A stretch of 64,000 nt of DNA from an uncultured Oscillospiraceae bacterium. Lineage in GTDB: Bacteria > Bacillota > Clostridia > Oscillospirales > Oscillospiraceae. Of the stretch, positions 29,800 through 40,383 are shown piece by piece. The notes beneath the pieces are model-generated. The model had not been told where the DNA came from and did no database searches. It was given only the letters and a program-made list of their open reading frames with translations. The stretch is from positions 22,013-86,012 of the forward strand of contig CABVDR010000006.1 of the NCBI GenBank assembly GCA_902497145.1, in the 5' to 3' direction. Both the position numbers and the translations under genes were made by a program. The number at the start of each line of letters is the position of its first letter. The first letter of the stretch is position 1.

Positions 29800-30222
29800 A
29801 TGGAGTATCGGAAATTTGATCAGGGCTATGTGCTGCGGCTGGATCCCGGCGAGGAGGTGGTCGCCTCCCTCACCAAGCTGGTAGAGCAGGAGCAGGTGCA
29901 GCTGGGCTGTGTGTCCGCTCTGGGCGCCGCCAACGATGTGACCATCGGCGTTTTTGATACGGTGAAAAAACAGTATTTCTCCCGCCGCTGCCAGGGCCAG
30001 TTTGAGATCTCCGCCCTGGTGGGGAATGTGACCCGGAAGGACGGGGAACCCTATCTCCACCTGCATATCACCTTCGGAAACCCGGTCACCGGGGAGGTGT
30101 ATGCCGGCCACCTGTCCTCCTGCACCATCAGCGCCACGCTGGAGCTCTTTCTCCAGGTCTGGGACGGCCAGGTGGGCCGTGCCTTCAGTGACACCGTGGG
30201 GCTCAACCTATTCCAATTCTAA
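29800..30222 (+). CDS. PPC domain (DUF296) protein
   Basis: The 140-residue single-domain protein matches the PPC/DUF296 fold: 'YVLRLDPGEEVVASLTKLVE', 'LGCVSALGAANDVTIGVFD', and the glycine-histidine blocks 'PYLHLHITFGNPVTGEVYAG' and 'HLSSCTISATLELFL'. Bacterial family members are trimers with metal-binding His residues and are often called DNA-binding, though many are enzymes or unknown. The ATG at 29800 has AAAGGAGG 8 bases upstream. It precedes obgE by 12 bases. Confidence 0.88.
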   Translation: MEYRKFDQGYVLRLDPGEEVVASLTKLVEQEQVQLGCVSALGAANDVTIGVFDTVKKQYFSRRCQGQFEISALVGNVTRKDGEPYLHLHITFGNPVTGEVYAGHLSSCTISATLELFLQVWDGQVGRAFSDTVGLNLFQF

Positions 30223-30234
30223 AGGAGGACCGCT

Positions 30235-31515
30235 ATGGCAGCACCTTTTGTAGATACCGCCCGTATTACTGTCCGTTCCGGCAACGGCGGCAACGGCGTA
30301 GTCTCCTTCCACCGGGAGAAGTATGTGGCCGCCGGCGGCCCGGACGGCGGCGACGGCGGTCAGGGCGGCAACGTGGTGGTGGTCATCGACGACAACATGT
30401 CCACCCTGATGGACTTTCGCTACAAGCGCAAGTATGTGGCCGCCAACGGCATGGACGGCGGCGGCAAGCGCTGCACCGGCCGCAACGGCGCAGACCTTAC
30501 CCTCCGTGTGCCCCGGGGCACCATCATCCGGGACGCAGAGACCAAGGAGATCATCTGCGACATGTCCCAGACCCAGTCCTTTGTCCTGTGCAAGGGCGGC
30601 CGGGGCGGCTGGGGCAATCAGCACTTCGCCACCCCCACCCGGCAGGTCCCCCGCTTTGCCAAGGCTGGCCTGCCCGGTCAGACCCGGGACGTGATTCTGG
30701 AGCTGAAGCTGCTGGCTGACGTGGGTCTGGTAGGATTCCCCAACGTGGGCAAGTCCACCCTCCTGAGCGTGGTCAGCCGTGCCCAGCCCAAGATCGCCAA
30801 CTACCACTTTACCACCCTCTTCCCCAACCTGGGCGTGGTCTATGTAGAGGACGGCGTCTCCTTCGTCATGGCCGACATCCCCGGCATCATCGAGGGCGCC
30901 GCTCAGGGCGCCGGTCTGGGCCACGACTTCCTGCGCCACATCGACCGCTGCCGCCTGCTCATCCACGTGGTGGATGTCTCCGGCAGCGAGGGCCGGGACC
31001 CGGTGGAGGACTTTGAGGCCATCAACACCGAGCTGGCCGAGTACTCCCCCACTTTGGCCTCCCGGAAGATGATCGTGGCCGCCAACAAGGTGGACATCAT
31101 GCAGGACCCCACCCTGCTGGAGCGGCTGCGGGAGCACGTCCAGGCCAAGGGTCTGGAGCTGTTTGAGATCTCCGCCGCCGCCCACATGGGCACCCGGGAG
31201 CTGGTGAAGAAGGCGGCTGAGGAGCTGCAGCACCTGCCCCCTGTGGCGGTGTACGAGCCCACCTACGTGGAGCGTCCCCCCGAGGTGGACACCACCGGCC
31301 AGGTCTCCATCGAGAAGTTCGACGACACCTGGGTGGTGGAGGCCCCCTGGCTGCAGCGGCTCATCGCCAACGTCAACTTCTCCGACTACGAGTCCCGCAA
31401 CTGGTTCGACAAGAACCTGCGTCAGTCCGGCCTGTTTGACAAGCTGGAGGAGATGGGCATCCAGGACGGGGACATTGTGTCCATGTACGACCTGGAGTTT
31501 GAATATCAGCGGTAA
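30235..31515 (+). CDS. obgE: GTPase Obg/CgtA
   Basis: The 426-residue protein has three domains. The glycine-rich Obg fold (1-158) includes 'RSGNGGNGVVSFHREK' and 'GGPDGGDGGQGGNVVVV'. The G domain follows, with G1 'GFPNVGKST' near 165, the switch region 'NYHFTTLFPNLG', G3 'DIPGIIEGAAQGAGLGHDFL' and G4 'ANKVD'. The C-terminal OCT domain contains 'WVVEAPWLQRLIANVNFSDY' and is present in Firmicutes Obg proteins. Obg acts in late 50S assembly and stress signalling. The gene lies downstream of rplU-prp-rpmA as in many Firmicutes, here separated by a terminator and the PPC gene. Confidence 0.96.
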   Translation: MAAPFVDTARITVRSGNGGNGVVSFHREKYVAAGGPDGGDGGQGGNVVVVIDDNMSTLMDFRYKRKYVAANGMDGGGKRCTGRNGADLTLRVPRGTIIRDAETKEIICDMSQTQSFVLCKGGRGGWGNQHFATPTRQVPRFAKAGLPGQTRDVILELKLLADVGLVGFPNVGKSTLLSVVSRAQPKIANYHFTTLFPNLGVVYVEDGVSFVMADIPGIIEGAAQGAGLGHDFLRHIDRCRLLIHVVDVSGSEGRDPVEDFEAINTELAEYSPTLASRKMIVAANKVDIMQDPTLLERLREHVQAKGLELFEISAAAHMGTRELVKKAAEELQHLPPVAVYEPTYVERPPEVDTTGQVSIEKFDDTWVVEAPWLQRLIANVNFSDYESRNWFDKNLRQSGLFDKLEEMGIQDGDIVSMYDLEFEYQR

Positions 31516-31522
31516 CAAGCTT

Positions 31523-31560
31523 CAACGCGGTGCATACCTTAGTATGCACCGCGTTTTTGC
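31523..31560. terminator. Terminator between obgE and the SleB-like gene
   Basis: The hairpin ACGCGGTGCATA/TATGCACCGCGT is followed by TTTTT. It is shared by convergent genes. Confidence 0.88.
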
Positions 31561-32364
31561 TTACAGGTGAAAATCGTGGCAGCCGATAGTCATATGGAAG
31601 GGCCGGTTCTGGTTAATCCAGTTTACCGGAGAGAGCTTAGGTGCATAGAAGTAAAGGGCCGGGCCGATGACATCCGCCCCCTCCAGGCTCATTTTGGCCG
31701 CCAGCACCGCCGATTCCGTGGGTTCCTGGTAGACAGTCCCGTTTTCCACCGGCTCAAACTGGATGGCATACTTGTCATCAAAGATGACCTCCTTCACCGT
31801 ATTGGGGAACTCCTGATCCGCCACGCGATTGAGTACCACGTTGCCCACGGCAATCTGCCCCAGCAGGGGCTCTCCCCGGCTCTCTGCCGAGATGATCCGG
31901 GACATCCAGTATAAATCCTCCTGGTCGTAGTTTGCTTGGGCAGGGACCGTCCCACGGGTATCCAGGTGGGCGGTTCCGGTGGCGGCATCCCAGGTCAGCT
32001 TCCCGCCCGTCACTTGGGCGAGCAGCCGCAGGGAGAATACGGTACGTCCATTGACCGCCTTCACGCCGTCCGGTACGTACAGGGCACGGTCGTTAGAGAG
32101 AATATAGATCGCCCCCGGGGCGGCGGTCAGGCTCAAGTTCTCGCCCTCCAGGATGGCCTGCTTTCCATCCCAGCTCAGGGTACGGCCGGTCTCCCGGCTG
32201 AAGGCAGCCAGGGTCATATAGCTGATACCGTCCTCGATCCAGGCCTCCTGAGCATCCAGATTCTTACCGTCCAGCTTTACATTCCACCCGGCTGCCTGGG
32301 CGCCGGGCATCAGAGCAAGGGCGGCCAGTATACCGGCCACGCCCTGCTTCCATTTCAATTTCAT
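31561..32364 (-). CDS. Secreted cell-wall hydrolase: stalk domain plus SleB-like Hydrolase_2
   Basis: The 267-residue protein has a signal peptide ('GVAGILAALALMPGAQA'). A copper-amine-oxidase-type stalk domain follows (about 30-125: 'WIEDGISYMTLAAFSRETGR', then 'VNGRTVFSLRLLAQVTGG'). The Hydrolase_2 domain from about 150 has 'YWMSRIISAESRGEPLLGQI' and 'AVGNVVLNRVADQEFPNTV'. The Glu of SAESRGE is the catalytic acid of SleB/CwlJ-type lytic transglycosylases. SleB enzymes open spore cortex, while related stalk-domain proteins remodel walls of growing cells. AAAGGAGA precedes the start. The stalk domain resembles that of the protein at 98-940. Confidence 0.88.
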   Translation of the reverse strand: MKLKWKQGVAGILAALALMPGAQAAGWNVKLDGKNLDAQEAWIEDGISYMTLAAFSRETGRTLSWDGKQAILEGENLSLTAAPGAIYILSNDRALYVPDGVKAVNGRTVFSLRLLAQVTGGKLTWDAATGTAHLDTRGTVPAQANYDQEDLYWMSRIISAESRGEPLLGQIAVGNVVLNRVADQEFPNTVKEVIFDDKYAIQFEPVENGTVYQEPTESAVLAAKMSLEGADVIGPALYFYAPKLSPVNWINQNRPFHMTIGCHDFHL

Positions 32365-32485
32365 GATAGTTTTCTCCTTTTTCAGGGGTTTTACTCCAAA
32401 ATTGTACCGGATTTCTGATTTTGTATCAAGTTGTAAATGCTGGTTGGACTCTGGCAGGAACGAAGATATTTCCTCCCAAATACAA

Positions 32486-32518
32486 AAAGAAGGCCGCGAC
32501 GCGGCCTTCTTTTTTCTT
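32486..32518. terminator. Terminator of the SGNH-DUF4358 operon
   Basis: The hairpin AAGAAGGCCGCG/CGCGGCCTTCTT has A and T runs on both sides and lies just after the DUF4358 stop on the minus strand. Confidence 0.88.
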
Positions 32519-32521
32519 TAT

Positions 32522-32989
32522 TCAACCCAAGATGCTTTTCACGTTCTCCGTATTACCGGACACCACCATCAGCACGGTGTTGTCTGCCTGCTGCAGGAAG
32601 GCATCCTCCAACTTGGGGATCTCAGCGGGACGATAGTTTTTATTATCCTCGATCTGCCCCTGGAGATAGGTCTCCAGGGCGGTTTTAGCCGTCTTGGCTG
32701 CGTCCGCGTCCTGGAAAATCAGCAGTGCCAGTTCCTCACAGGTGCCGCCGGAAGAGCGGTGGACCACCCCATCGGTAAGCTGATCCCGGCTCAGGCCGGC
32801 CCCCGCCAGCTGGTAGAGAGACCAAGCGGTATCCAAATCCAGGTCCTCCAGCTGTTCGCTGAAGACCCCTCCATCCATAATCTTCTGAGCCTGCTCTTTG
32901 GTATATGCGGTGGAATTTTCCTTGCTGCCGCAGGATATGAGAGAGATCAGGCACACCAGTGCCATCACCACGCCCAATACCTTTTTCAT
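32522..32989 (-). CDS. DUF4358 lipoprotein
   Basis: The 155-residue protein has a lipoprotein signal, 'VLGVVMALVCLISLISCGS', with the lipobox LISC and the modified Cys near residue 20. The DUF4358 domain covers the rest, with 'CEELALLIFQDADAAKTAKT' and 'ALETYLQGQIEDNKNYRPAE' as recognisable blocks. The family is common in Clostridia next to SGNH hydrolase, MBOAT or DHHW genes, and its function is unknown. Its ATG overlaps the stop of the SGNH gene (ATGA), so translation is coupled. Confidence 0.86.
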   Translation of the reverse strand: MKKVLGVVMALVCLISLISCGSKENSTAYTKEQAQKIMDGGVFSEQLEDLDLDTAWSLYQLAGAGLSRDQLTDGVVHRSSGGTCEELALLIFQDADAAKTAKTALETYLQGQIEDNKNYRPAEIPKLEDAFLQQADNTVLMVVSGNTENVKSILG

Positions 32990-33882
32990 TGTGCTGTTCC
33001 TCCTTCTGGGTACAGCGTCTCATAGGAGACGGTATGTGTCTTTAAGTACTCCAGCCAGGCCTTATAATAGCTGCCGCTCAAATGGACACCATCGGTACTG
33101 GCATCGGCAGGCAGCTGCCCGTCCGGCCCTACAAACGCCGAGTACAGGTCCAGGTAAACCACCTGCTTTTCCAGGGCCACCTTCTGGGTTAATTCATTAT
33201 AAACCCGAAGATGCTCATTGGTCAAATAGGGCGAACCGCCCTGGGCGGCAATGGTGTCCTCGTTGAGGGGAATCAGGTTCTGGATGTAGATGACGGCGTT
33301 GGGCTGACTGGCCCGGATGTCATCAATGACCTTGCAGTAGGAGTCATAAAAGCCCTGATCGTTGAAATAGCCCAACTCATTGACGCCCAGGCAGATGTAG
33401 ACCTTGTTGTACTGCTTCTGAGCCAGAGCCTCTACCAGGGTGTAGTCTACCCCGTCGATGGTAACCGCTTTTTTGCTCTCCAGCTTAAAGATGGAGATAC
33501 CGATGGACGTGTACTTATCCACATCTCCGATGCCGCTGTACAGCATCAGGCCCTCGGTACGGGAGTCGCCGATAAAGGCGGCGTCGGCAAAGTAGCTGTT
33601 GTCCACTGCTGCGCTCTCCGGACAGGGCTTGGAAAAGTCATAACCGGCCGCCGGCTCCTGCTGGCTCTGGTCCTCCGGCAGAGATGCAGAACCATTGGCG
33701 GGCACGCCGGACTCGTCGGGTTGTTCAGCTTGGCTGCCGCTGCCAGTACTCTGGGAGGAGGAAACATCCTCCGATGACTGATCGGCACTCTTAGAATCAT
33801 TTTTGGGCGCACAACCAGACAACAATAAGGTACTAAGGAGAACACCGGCCAGCAGCCGGCGATGATCATAGAAAAAGCTCAT
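32986..33882 (-). CDS. SGNH/GDSL hydrolase lipoprotein
   Basis: The 298-residue protein has a lipobox 'LLLSGC' near 24 and a long Ser/Gln/Glu-rich linker (about 28-85). The SGNH domain follows, with block I 'FIGDSRTEGLMLYSG' (nucleophile Ser, although the residue after it is Arg rather than Leu/Thr), block III 'CLGVNELGY' and block V 'DGVHLSGSYYKAWLEYL' (Asp/His). It should be a surface esterase or acyltransferase. It heads a two-gene unit with the DUF4358 lipoprotein, and a link to the MBOAT/DHHW pair 4 kb away is plausible from co-occurrence in other Clostridia. Confidence 0.88.
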   Translation of the reverse strand: MSFFYDHRRLLAGVLLSTLLLSGCAPKNDSKSADQSSEDVSSSQSTGSGSQAEQPDESGVPANGSASLPEDQSQQEPAAGYDFSKPCPESAAVDNSYFADAAFIGDSRTEGLMLYSGIGDVDKYTSIGISIFKLESKKAVTIDGVDYTLVEALAQKQYNKVYICLGVNELGYFNDQGFYDSYCKVIDDIRASQPNAVIYIQNLIPLNEDTIAAQGGSPYLTNEHLRVYNELTQKVALEKQVVYLDLYSAFVGPDGQLPADASTDGVHLSGSYYKAWLEYLKTHTVSYETLYPEGGTAQ

Positions 33883-33895
33883 GGTAATTCCTCTT

Positions 33896-34357
33896 TTAAT
33901 GTTTCTTTTTTTCTCTGCTCAGCCGCGGCAGCAGAGTGCGCAGAACAGTGGAAGCCAGCATAGCTCCCACCGCCAGAGAGGCCGCCATCCCGAAGGTATG
34001 CAGCATAGTAGAAATAAATAAGTTGGTCTCTCCCGCCACGCAGAAGCGCATAGCATTGTAGATGCCAGCTCCAGGCACCAGGGGCAGCAGGGCCACCTGG
34101 AGATATCCCGTCACCGGACAGCGGCGGATCCGGGCCATCAGCTCTGAGTAGATGGCAATGCCTACCGCAGCCAGAAAGGCCGGTAGAATGTCCCCTCCTA
34201 ACAGCCGCTGGGCCACCAGATAGATAAACCAGCCCAGCGCGCCGCCCAGGCCGCAGATCAAAATTCCCACGCCCTGGATATTAAACACCAGCCCAAAGCC
34301 AATGCAGGCAATCATCCCCCACAAGCAGGGCAAAAACAGTTCCTGTATCAGTTCCAT
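33896..34357 (-). CDS. Threonine/serine exporter, small subunit (ThrE_2/DUF3815)
   Basis: The 153-residue membrane protein has four to five helices and the DUF3815 blocks 'FNIQGVGILICGLGGALGWF', 'SELMARIRRCPVTGYLQVAL' and 'LVPGAGIYNAMRF'. It corresponds to the C-terminal half of the fused ThrE exporter, and the N-terminal half is the gene just upstream. I start at the ATG at 34357, where GAGGGGA overlapping the previous stop provides a ribosome-binding site. The GTG four codons earlier is the alternative. Confidence 0.85.
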   Translation of the reverse strand: MELIQELFLPCLWGMIACIGFGLVFNIQGVGILICGLGGALGWFIYLVAQRLLGGDILPAFLAAVGIAIYSELMARIRRCPVTGYLQVALLPLVPGAGIYNAMRFCVAGETNLFISTMLHTFGMAASLAVGAMLASTVLRTLLPRLSREKKKH

Positions 34358-34365
34358 CGGTCCCC

Positions 34366-35118
34366 TCACATTCCAATGGCCAGAGAGATCACGACCCCCA
34401 GAGAGATGGCCGCAGCAGTGAGGATAGACTCTGCTGTGCGGTTCACTCCGGAAATAATGTCCCCCGCCATGATCTCCCGCATGGCGTTGGTCAGCGCCAT
34501 GCCGGGCACCAGCACCATGAGGGTGCCGATGGTAATGGCGTCCACATTTTGGCCCACGCCGATCTTGGTAAGCATCAAGGCCAGCAGGGACGCAATGGCC
34601 GCACCGATGAGGGTCTGGAAGAAGCCATTAAAGCCCAGCTTCCCCCCCAGGTACAACATCCAAAAGCCCACGCCTAAGCCACATACACCGGCGCTGATGC
34701 CATCCAGCAGGCTGCCATTAAAGAAGGCCGCAAAGAAGGCGGCGGCCACCACGTAGCCCAGCAGCAGAACCCGGGTGGAGTACTGGCGCTTGTTTTTGCT
34801 CAGGCCGTCCACCAGCTCCTTGGCCTGCTCCACCGGCGGAACCTCCCGGCACAGGCGGCGGCACAGGTCGTTGCACCGCTCCAGCAGCTCAATGTCGGTA
34901 CCGTGGGTGGGGATCCGGCGCATTCGGGTAATGGGATGCCCCTGAGGGGTATTTAAACTGACGATCAGGCAGTTTGGAATGGCGAACACCTGGGGCTGCA
35001 GTCCGTAAGCGGTGAGCAGCCGGAACACCGACTCCTCCACGCGGTAAATTTCCGCACCGCTGAACATCAGCTGGTACCCCAGTTCGGTTCCCATATTCAG
35101 CAGGTCATCATACTCCAT
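34366..35118 (-). CDS. Threonine/serine exporter, large subunit (ThrE/DUF1212)
   Basis: The 250-residue protein has a cytoplasmic N-terminal third: 'LLNMGTELGYQLMFSGAEIY', then 'RVEESVFRLLTAYGLQPQVF' and 'TPQGHPITRMRRIP'. About five transmembrane helices follow, with 'LMVLVPGMALTNAMREIMAG' as the conserved ThrE loop. It would export threonine or serine with the small subunit encoded 8 bases downstream. The start at 35118 follows GGGAGG at 8 bases. The longer frame to 35148 lacks one. Confidence 0.87.
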   Translation of the reverse strand: MEYDDLLNMGTELGYQLMFSGAEIYRVEESVFRLLTAYGLQPQVFAIPNCLIVSLNTPQGHPITRMRRIPTHGTDIELLERCNDLCRRLCREVPPVEQAKELVDGLSKNKRQYSTRVLLLGYVVAAAFFAAFFNGSLLDGISAGVCGLGVGFWMLYLGGKLGFNGFFQTLIGAAIASLLALMLTKIGVGQNVDAITIGTLMVLVPGMALTNAMREIMAGDIISGVNRTAESILTAAAISLGVVISLAIGM

Positions 35119-35239
35119 TCCATCCGCCTCCCTGAAACAGAATACCATGTTTCAGGAAAATAACAAGTCACAATTTTATTACAAAAATTTTCTCCTTTCC
35201 CTTGCTTTCCAGGGATTTCGCTCTCACATTATAAAAAGA

Positions 35240-35275
35240 CGCGGCGAGAGGAGAAAAGGTTTCCTCTCGCCGCAA
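35240..35275 (-). terminator. Terminator downstream of secA
   Basis: The 11-bp stem GCGGCGAGAGG/CCTCTCGCCGC is followed by TCTTTTT on the minus strand. It lies about 180 bases after the present secA stop but only 17 bases after the duplicated tail copy, so it marks the ancestral gene end. Confidence 0.85.
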
Positions 35276-35291
35276 AATATTTTCTTGTTTT

Positions 35292-35334
35292 TTACTGCTG
35301 ATCGGGGTGGAACTGCTTACAGGTGCACTTCTTC
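35292..35334 (-). repeat. Duplicated secA 3' tail (vestigial copy)
   Basis: In the minus-strand frame this reads KKCTCKQFHPDQQ and a TAA stop. The live secA end (35452-35494) reads KKCTCKQFHPDQN and stop. The two 43-base segments differ at about six positions and are offset by 160 bases. Homology ends abruptly upstream of the Lys-Lys codons. Confidence 0.9.
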
Positions 35335-35451
35335 AAGGCGCGGGCGTTTTCTGCGGAAACCGCGGCGCTGCGCGCCCAGCCGCGCCTTCCGGGGGGGCAC
35401 CAGTTCCCCCCGGAGTCCCCCCTCCGCTCTCCGAGGGGGACGAGGGGATTT
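35335..35451. repeat. Structured GC-rich element between the two secA tails
   Basis: About 117 bases contain three inverted repeats: AAGGCGCGG/CCGCGCCTT, CCGGGGGG/CCCCCCGG and CCCCCTC/GAGGGGG. The element is non-coding and resembles a palindromic extragenic element. With the two tails it fills most of the 35119-35451 interval. The remainder holds the secA terminator and the thrE upstream region, in which I see no clear promoter. Confidence 0.65.
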
Positions 35452-38208
<2,757 letters not shown>

Positions 38209-38403
38209 ATTTAATCACACCTCGTTGTTGTTACTCGCAGGTCTTTTGCCCGGGAAAAATATCCGGGCACACTATCGTCTCAGTATACCATAAGGTTTCG
38301 GCGGAAAAAAGAGCAAATTGTAAACTTTCTCTCGCAAAATCACCAATTTCTTCCCATTCCCCTCCTCCCATTCCGCCACATGTGTATAAATGTACGCCGG
38401 GGG

Positions 38404-38432
38404 TTGACAGTTGACTGTGGCTGTGGTATGGT
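38404..38432 (+). promoter_or_regulatory. Promoter of the glycine-riboswitch-controlled symporter
   Basis: TTGACA (38404-38409) and TATGGT (38427-38432) are 17 bases apart, immediately ahead of the riboswitch. Confidence 0.65.
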
Positions 38433-38439
38433 ATCTCTC

Positions 38440-38628
38440 ACAAGTGAACAGGACAAACGAAGCGCCCAGGAAAATGGCCGACGGCCTGCCGAAGGAGTAA
38501 CACTCTCAGGTGTCCCCGAAAGGGACGAGGACTGTGCGTGGATGTGACTCTGGAGAAGCTCGACCACGAGTGCCGAAGGTGCAAAGCGGGATTTCCCGCC
38601 AATCTCTCAGGCAAAAGGACAGAGACGA
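38440..38628 (+). ncRNA. Tandem glycine riboswitch (gcvT type, two aptamers)
   Basis: Both aptamers show the conserved core. The first has GCCGAAGGAGTAA, ACTCTCAGG and GAGGACTG. The second has CTGGAGAAGC, TGCCGAAGGTGCAAAGC, ATCTCTCAGGCAAAAGGACA and GAGAC. A short linker joins them (about 38535-38548). A terminator hairpin follows at 38684. Glycine binding should change termination and thus expression of the downstream AGCS symporter. Confidence 0.9.
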
Positions 38629-38683
38629 ACGAACCGCCCCGCCGTTCTTATTACGGCCGAGGGCCCGTTTTTGCCCCATTATG

Positions 38684-38713
38684 GACCGTGGAAGCTGCCA
38701 CGGTCTTTTTTTG
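38684..38713 (+). terminator. Expression-platform terminator of the glycine riboswitch
   Basis: The hairpin GACCGTGG/CCACGGTC is followed by TTTTTTT, between the second aptamer and the symporter ribosome-binding site. Confidence 0.8.
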
Positions 38714-38738
38714 TCCAATTTGTTAGGGGGAGAAAACA

Positions 38739-40157
38739 ATGTCAGAAGCACTGCAATCCTTGGAGGCCGCACTGTATCCCATTGTGGTCAACATCAACAC
38801 CTATCTGTCCAGCTATATCCTGGTCTTTCTGCTCATCGGTGTGGGTCTGTTCTACTCCATCCGCACCCGCTTCGTCCAGGTGCGCTGCTTTGGGGAAGGC
38901 ATGAAAAAGGTTTTCGGCAACCTGTCCCTGCGGGGCGGACGGCAAGAGCGGGGCATGAGCTCCTTCCAGGCCCTGGCCACCGCCATTGCCGCCCAGGTGG
39001 GTACCGGCAACATTGTCGGCGGCTCCGGCGCCATCCTGGCCGGCGGCCCCGGCGCCATCTTCTGGATGTGGATCATCGCCTTCTTTGGTATGGCCACCAT
39101 TTACGCTGAGGCCACCCTTGCTATCAAGACCCGCATCACCGATGAAAAGGGCGACTACCACGGCGGCCCCGTCTACTACATCACCACCGCCTTCAAGGGC
39201 GCCTTCGGCAAGTTCCTGGCCGCCTTCTTCGCCATCGCCATCATCCTGGCCCTGGGCTTTATGGGCTGTATGGTTCAGTCCAACTCCATCGGTTCCACCT
39301 TCCAGACCGCCTTTGGCGTCCCCTCCTGGATCGTGGGCGTGGTGCTGGTCATCATCTGCGGCTTCATTTTTGTGGGCGGGGTCCAGCGTCTGGCCGCCGT
39401 TACGGAGAAGATCGTTCCCGTCATGGCCGCGATCTTCCTGCTGGGTGCGCTGGCCGTGCTGGTTATCCGCATTCAGTACGTCCCCGCCACCTTTGCCATG
39501 ATCTTCCGCTATGCCTTTGAGCCCCAGGCCATCATCGGCGGCGGCTTCGGCTACGCCCTGAAGGAGGCTATCAGCCAGGGTGCCAAGCGTGGCCTCTTTT
39601 CCAACGAAGCCGGCATGGGCTCCACCCCCCATGCACACGCTCAGGCCAACGTGAAGGATCCCCACGACCAGGGTGTGGTGGCCATGGTCAGCGTATTTAT
39701 CGACACCTTTATCGTTCTGACCCTCAACGCGCTGGTAGTTATTTCTACCCTGTACACCCCCGGCGGCCCTCTGGCCAATGGCTATGTGGGCGAGGCTGCC
39801 GAGACGCTGAATAAGACCAACCTGGCTCAGACCGCCTTTGGCACTGTGTTCGGCACCCAGGCCGGCGCCATGTTTGTGGCCATCTGTCTGTTCTTCTTCG
39901 CTTTCTCCACGGTGCTGAGCTGGAACATGTTCGGCAAGATCAACATTATCTACCTCTTCGGCAAGAAGGCCGCCCCTGTCTACTCTGTCATCGCCCTGGT
40001 GTTCATCTTCCTGGGCACCCTGATGTCCAACGACCTGGTGTGGGAGCTCACCGATATGTTCAACAACCTGATGGTCATTCCCAACGCCATCGCTCTGTTT
40101 GCCCTGTCCGGCACGGTGGTCAATATCTGCCACATGAGCAAAAAGACTGCCAAGTGA
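38739..40157 (+). CDS. Sodium:alanine/glycine symporter (AGCS family)
   Basis: The 472-residue protein has about 11 transmembrane helices and the AGCS signatures 'SFQALATAIAAQVGTGNIVG', 'GGPGAIFWMWIIAFFGMATI' and 'KRGLFSNEAGMGSTPHAHAQ'. It takes up glycine or alanine with Na+. Control by a tandem glycine riboswitch makes glycine the likely substrate, as seen for AGCS genes in many Firmicutes. GGGGGAG precedes the ATG by about 6 bases. It is monocistronic and ends at a strong terminator. Confidence 0.94.
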   Translation: MSEALQSLEAALYPIVVNINTYLSSYILVFLLIGVGLFYSIRTRFVQVRCFGEGMKKVFGNLSLRGGRQERGMSSFQALATAIAAQVGTGNIVGGSGAILAGGPGAIFWMWIIAFFGMATIYAEATLAIKTRITDEKGDYHGGPVYYITTAFKGAFGKFLAAFFAIAIILALGFMGCMVQSNSIGSTFQTAFGVPSWIVGVVLVIICGFIFVGGVQRLAAVTEKIVPVMAAIFLLGALAVLVIRIQYVPATFAMIFRYAFEPQAIIGGGFGYALKEAISQGAKRGLFSNEAGMGSTPHAHAQANVKDPHDQGVVAMVSVFIDTFIVLTLNALVVISTLYTPGGPLANGYVGEAAETLNKTNLAQTAFGTVFGTQAGAMFVAICLFFFAFSTVLSWNMFGKINIIYLFGKKAAPVYSVIALVFIFLGTLMSNDLVWELTDMFNNLMVIPNAIALFALSGTVVNICHMSKKTAK

Positions 40158-40185
40158 TTTTTGTGCATCTTTGATAAAACTCCGA

Positions 40186-40228
40186 AAACAGCCGCCGTCC
40201 CCTCTTGACAGGGACGGCGGCTGTTTGC
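40186..40228 (+). terminator. Terminator after the AGCS symporter
   Basis: The 15-bp stem AACAGCCGCCGTCCC/GGGACGGCGGCTGTT is followed by TTTGC. Confidence 0.88.
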
Positions 40229-40241
40229 TATCCTGAGGACG

Positions 40242-40309
40242 GATCATATGACTGACGGAAGTGGAGAAACCACGGGGAGTATGATTGTCGATATGCCGAC
40301 CGTCTGGGC
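40242..40309 (+). ncRNA. ZTP riboswitch (pfl motif)
   Basis: The conserved parts are in order: the 5' arm ATCATA, then GACTGACGGAAGTGG with a GNRA-like loop GAGAAACCAC, then GGGGAG, then the closing arm TATGAT. After a short linker comes the pseudoknot half GCCGACCGTCTGGGC. This matches the ZTP/pfl aptamer pattern (ACUGGCG..GUGG..CCACGGGGAG..CCGCCUGGGC). ZTP or ZMP signals 10-formyl-tetrahydrofolate shortage. The switch precedes pflA-pflB, whose formate product feeds one-carbon units. Confidence 0.87.
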
Positions 40310-40311
40310 GC

Positions 40312-40342
40312 TGAAAGGTGGCCCGGAAGGGCGGCTTTTTTG
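40312..40342 (+). terminator. Expression-platform terminator of the ZTP riboswitch
   Basis: GAAAGGTGGCCC folds onto GGGCGGCTTTTTT with a GGAA loop, immediately after the pseudoknot half, giving an intrinsic terminator that ligand binding would prevent. A second T tract follows the GCGCCC at 40342-40352. Confidence 0.7.
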
Positions 40343-40383
40343 CGCCCTTTTTTGCCCTTTTCGGGCAGGAAGGGAGTGTTTCC

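Noticed and set aside
35299..35334. Outer secA tail considered as a short independent peptide gene
   Set aside because: There is no start codon or ribosome-binding site, and it is only a copy of the secA end.
40318..40383. Upstream start for pflA in the same frame
   Set aside because: It would lie inside the ZTP riboswitch terminator, and the ATG at 40384 has a proper ribosome-binding site.
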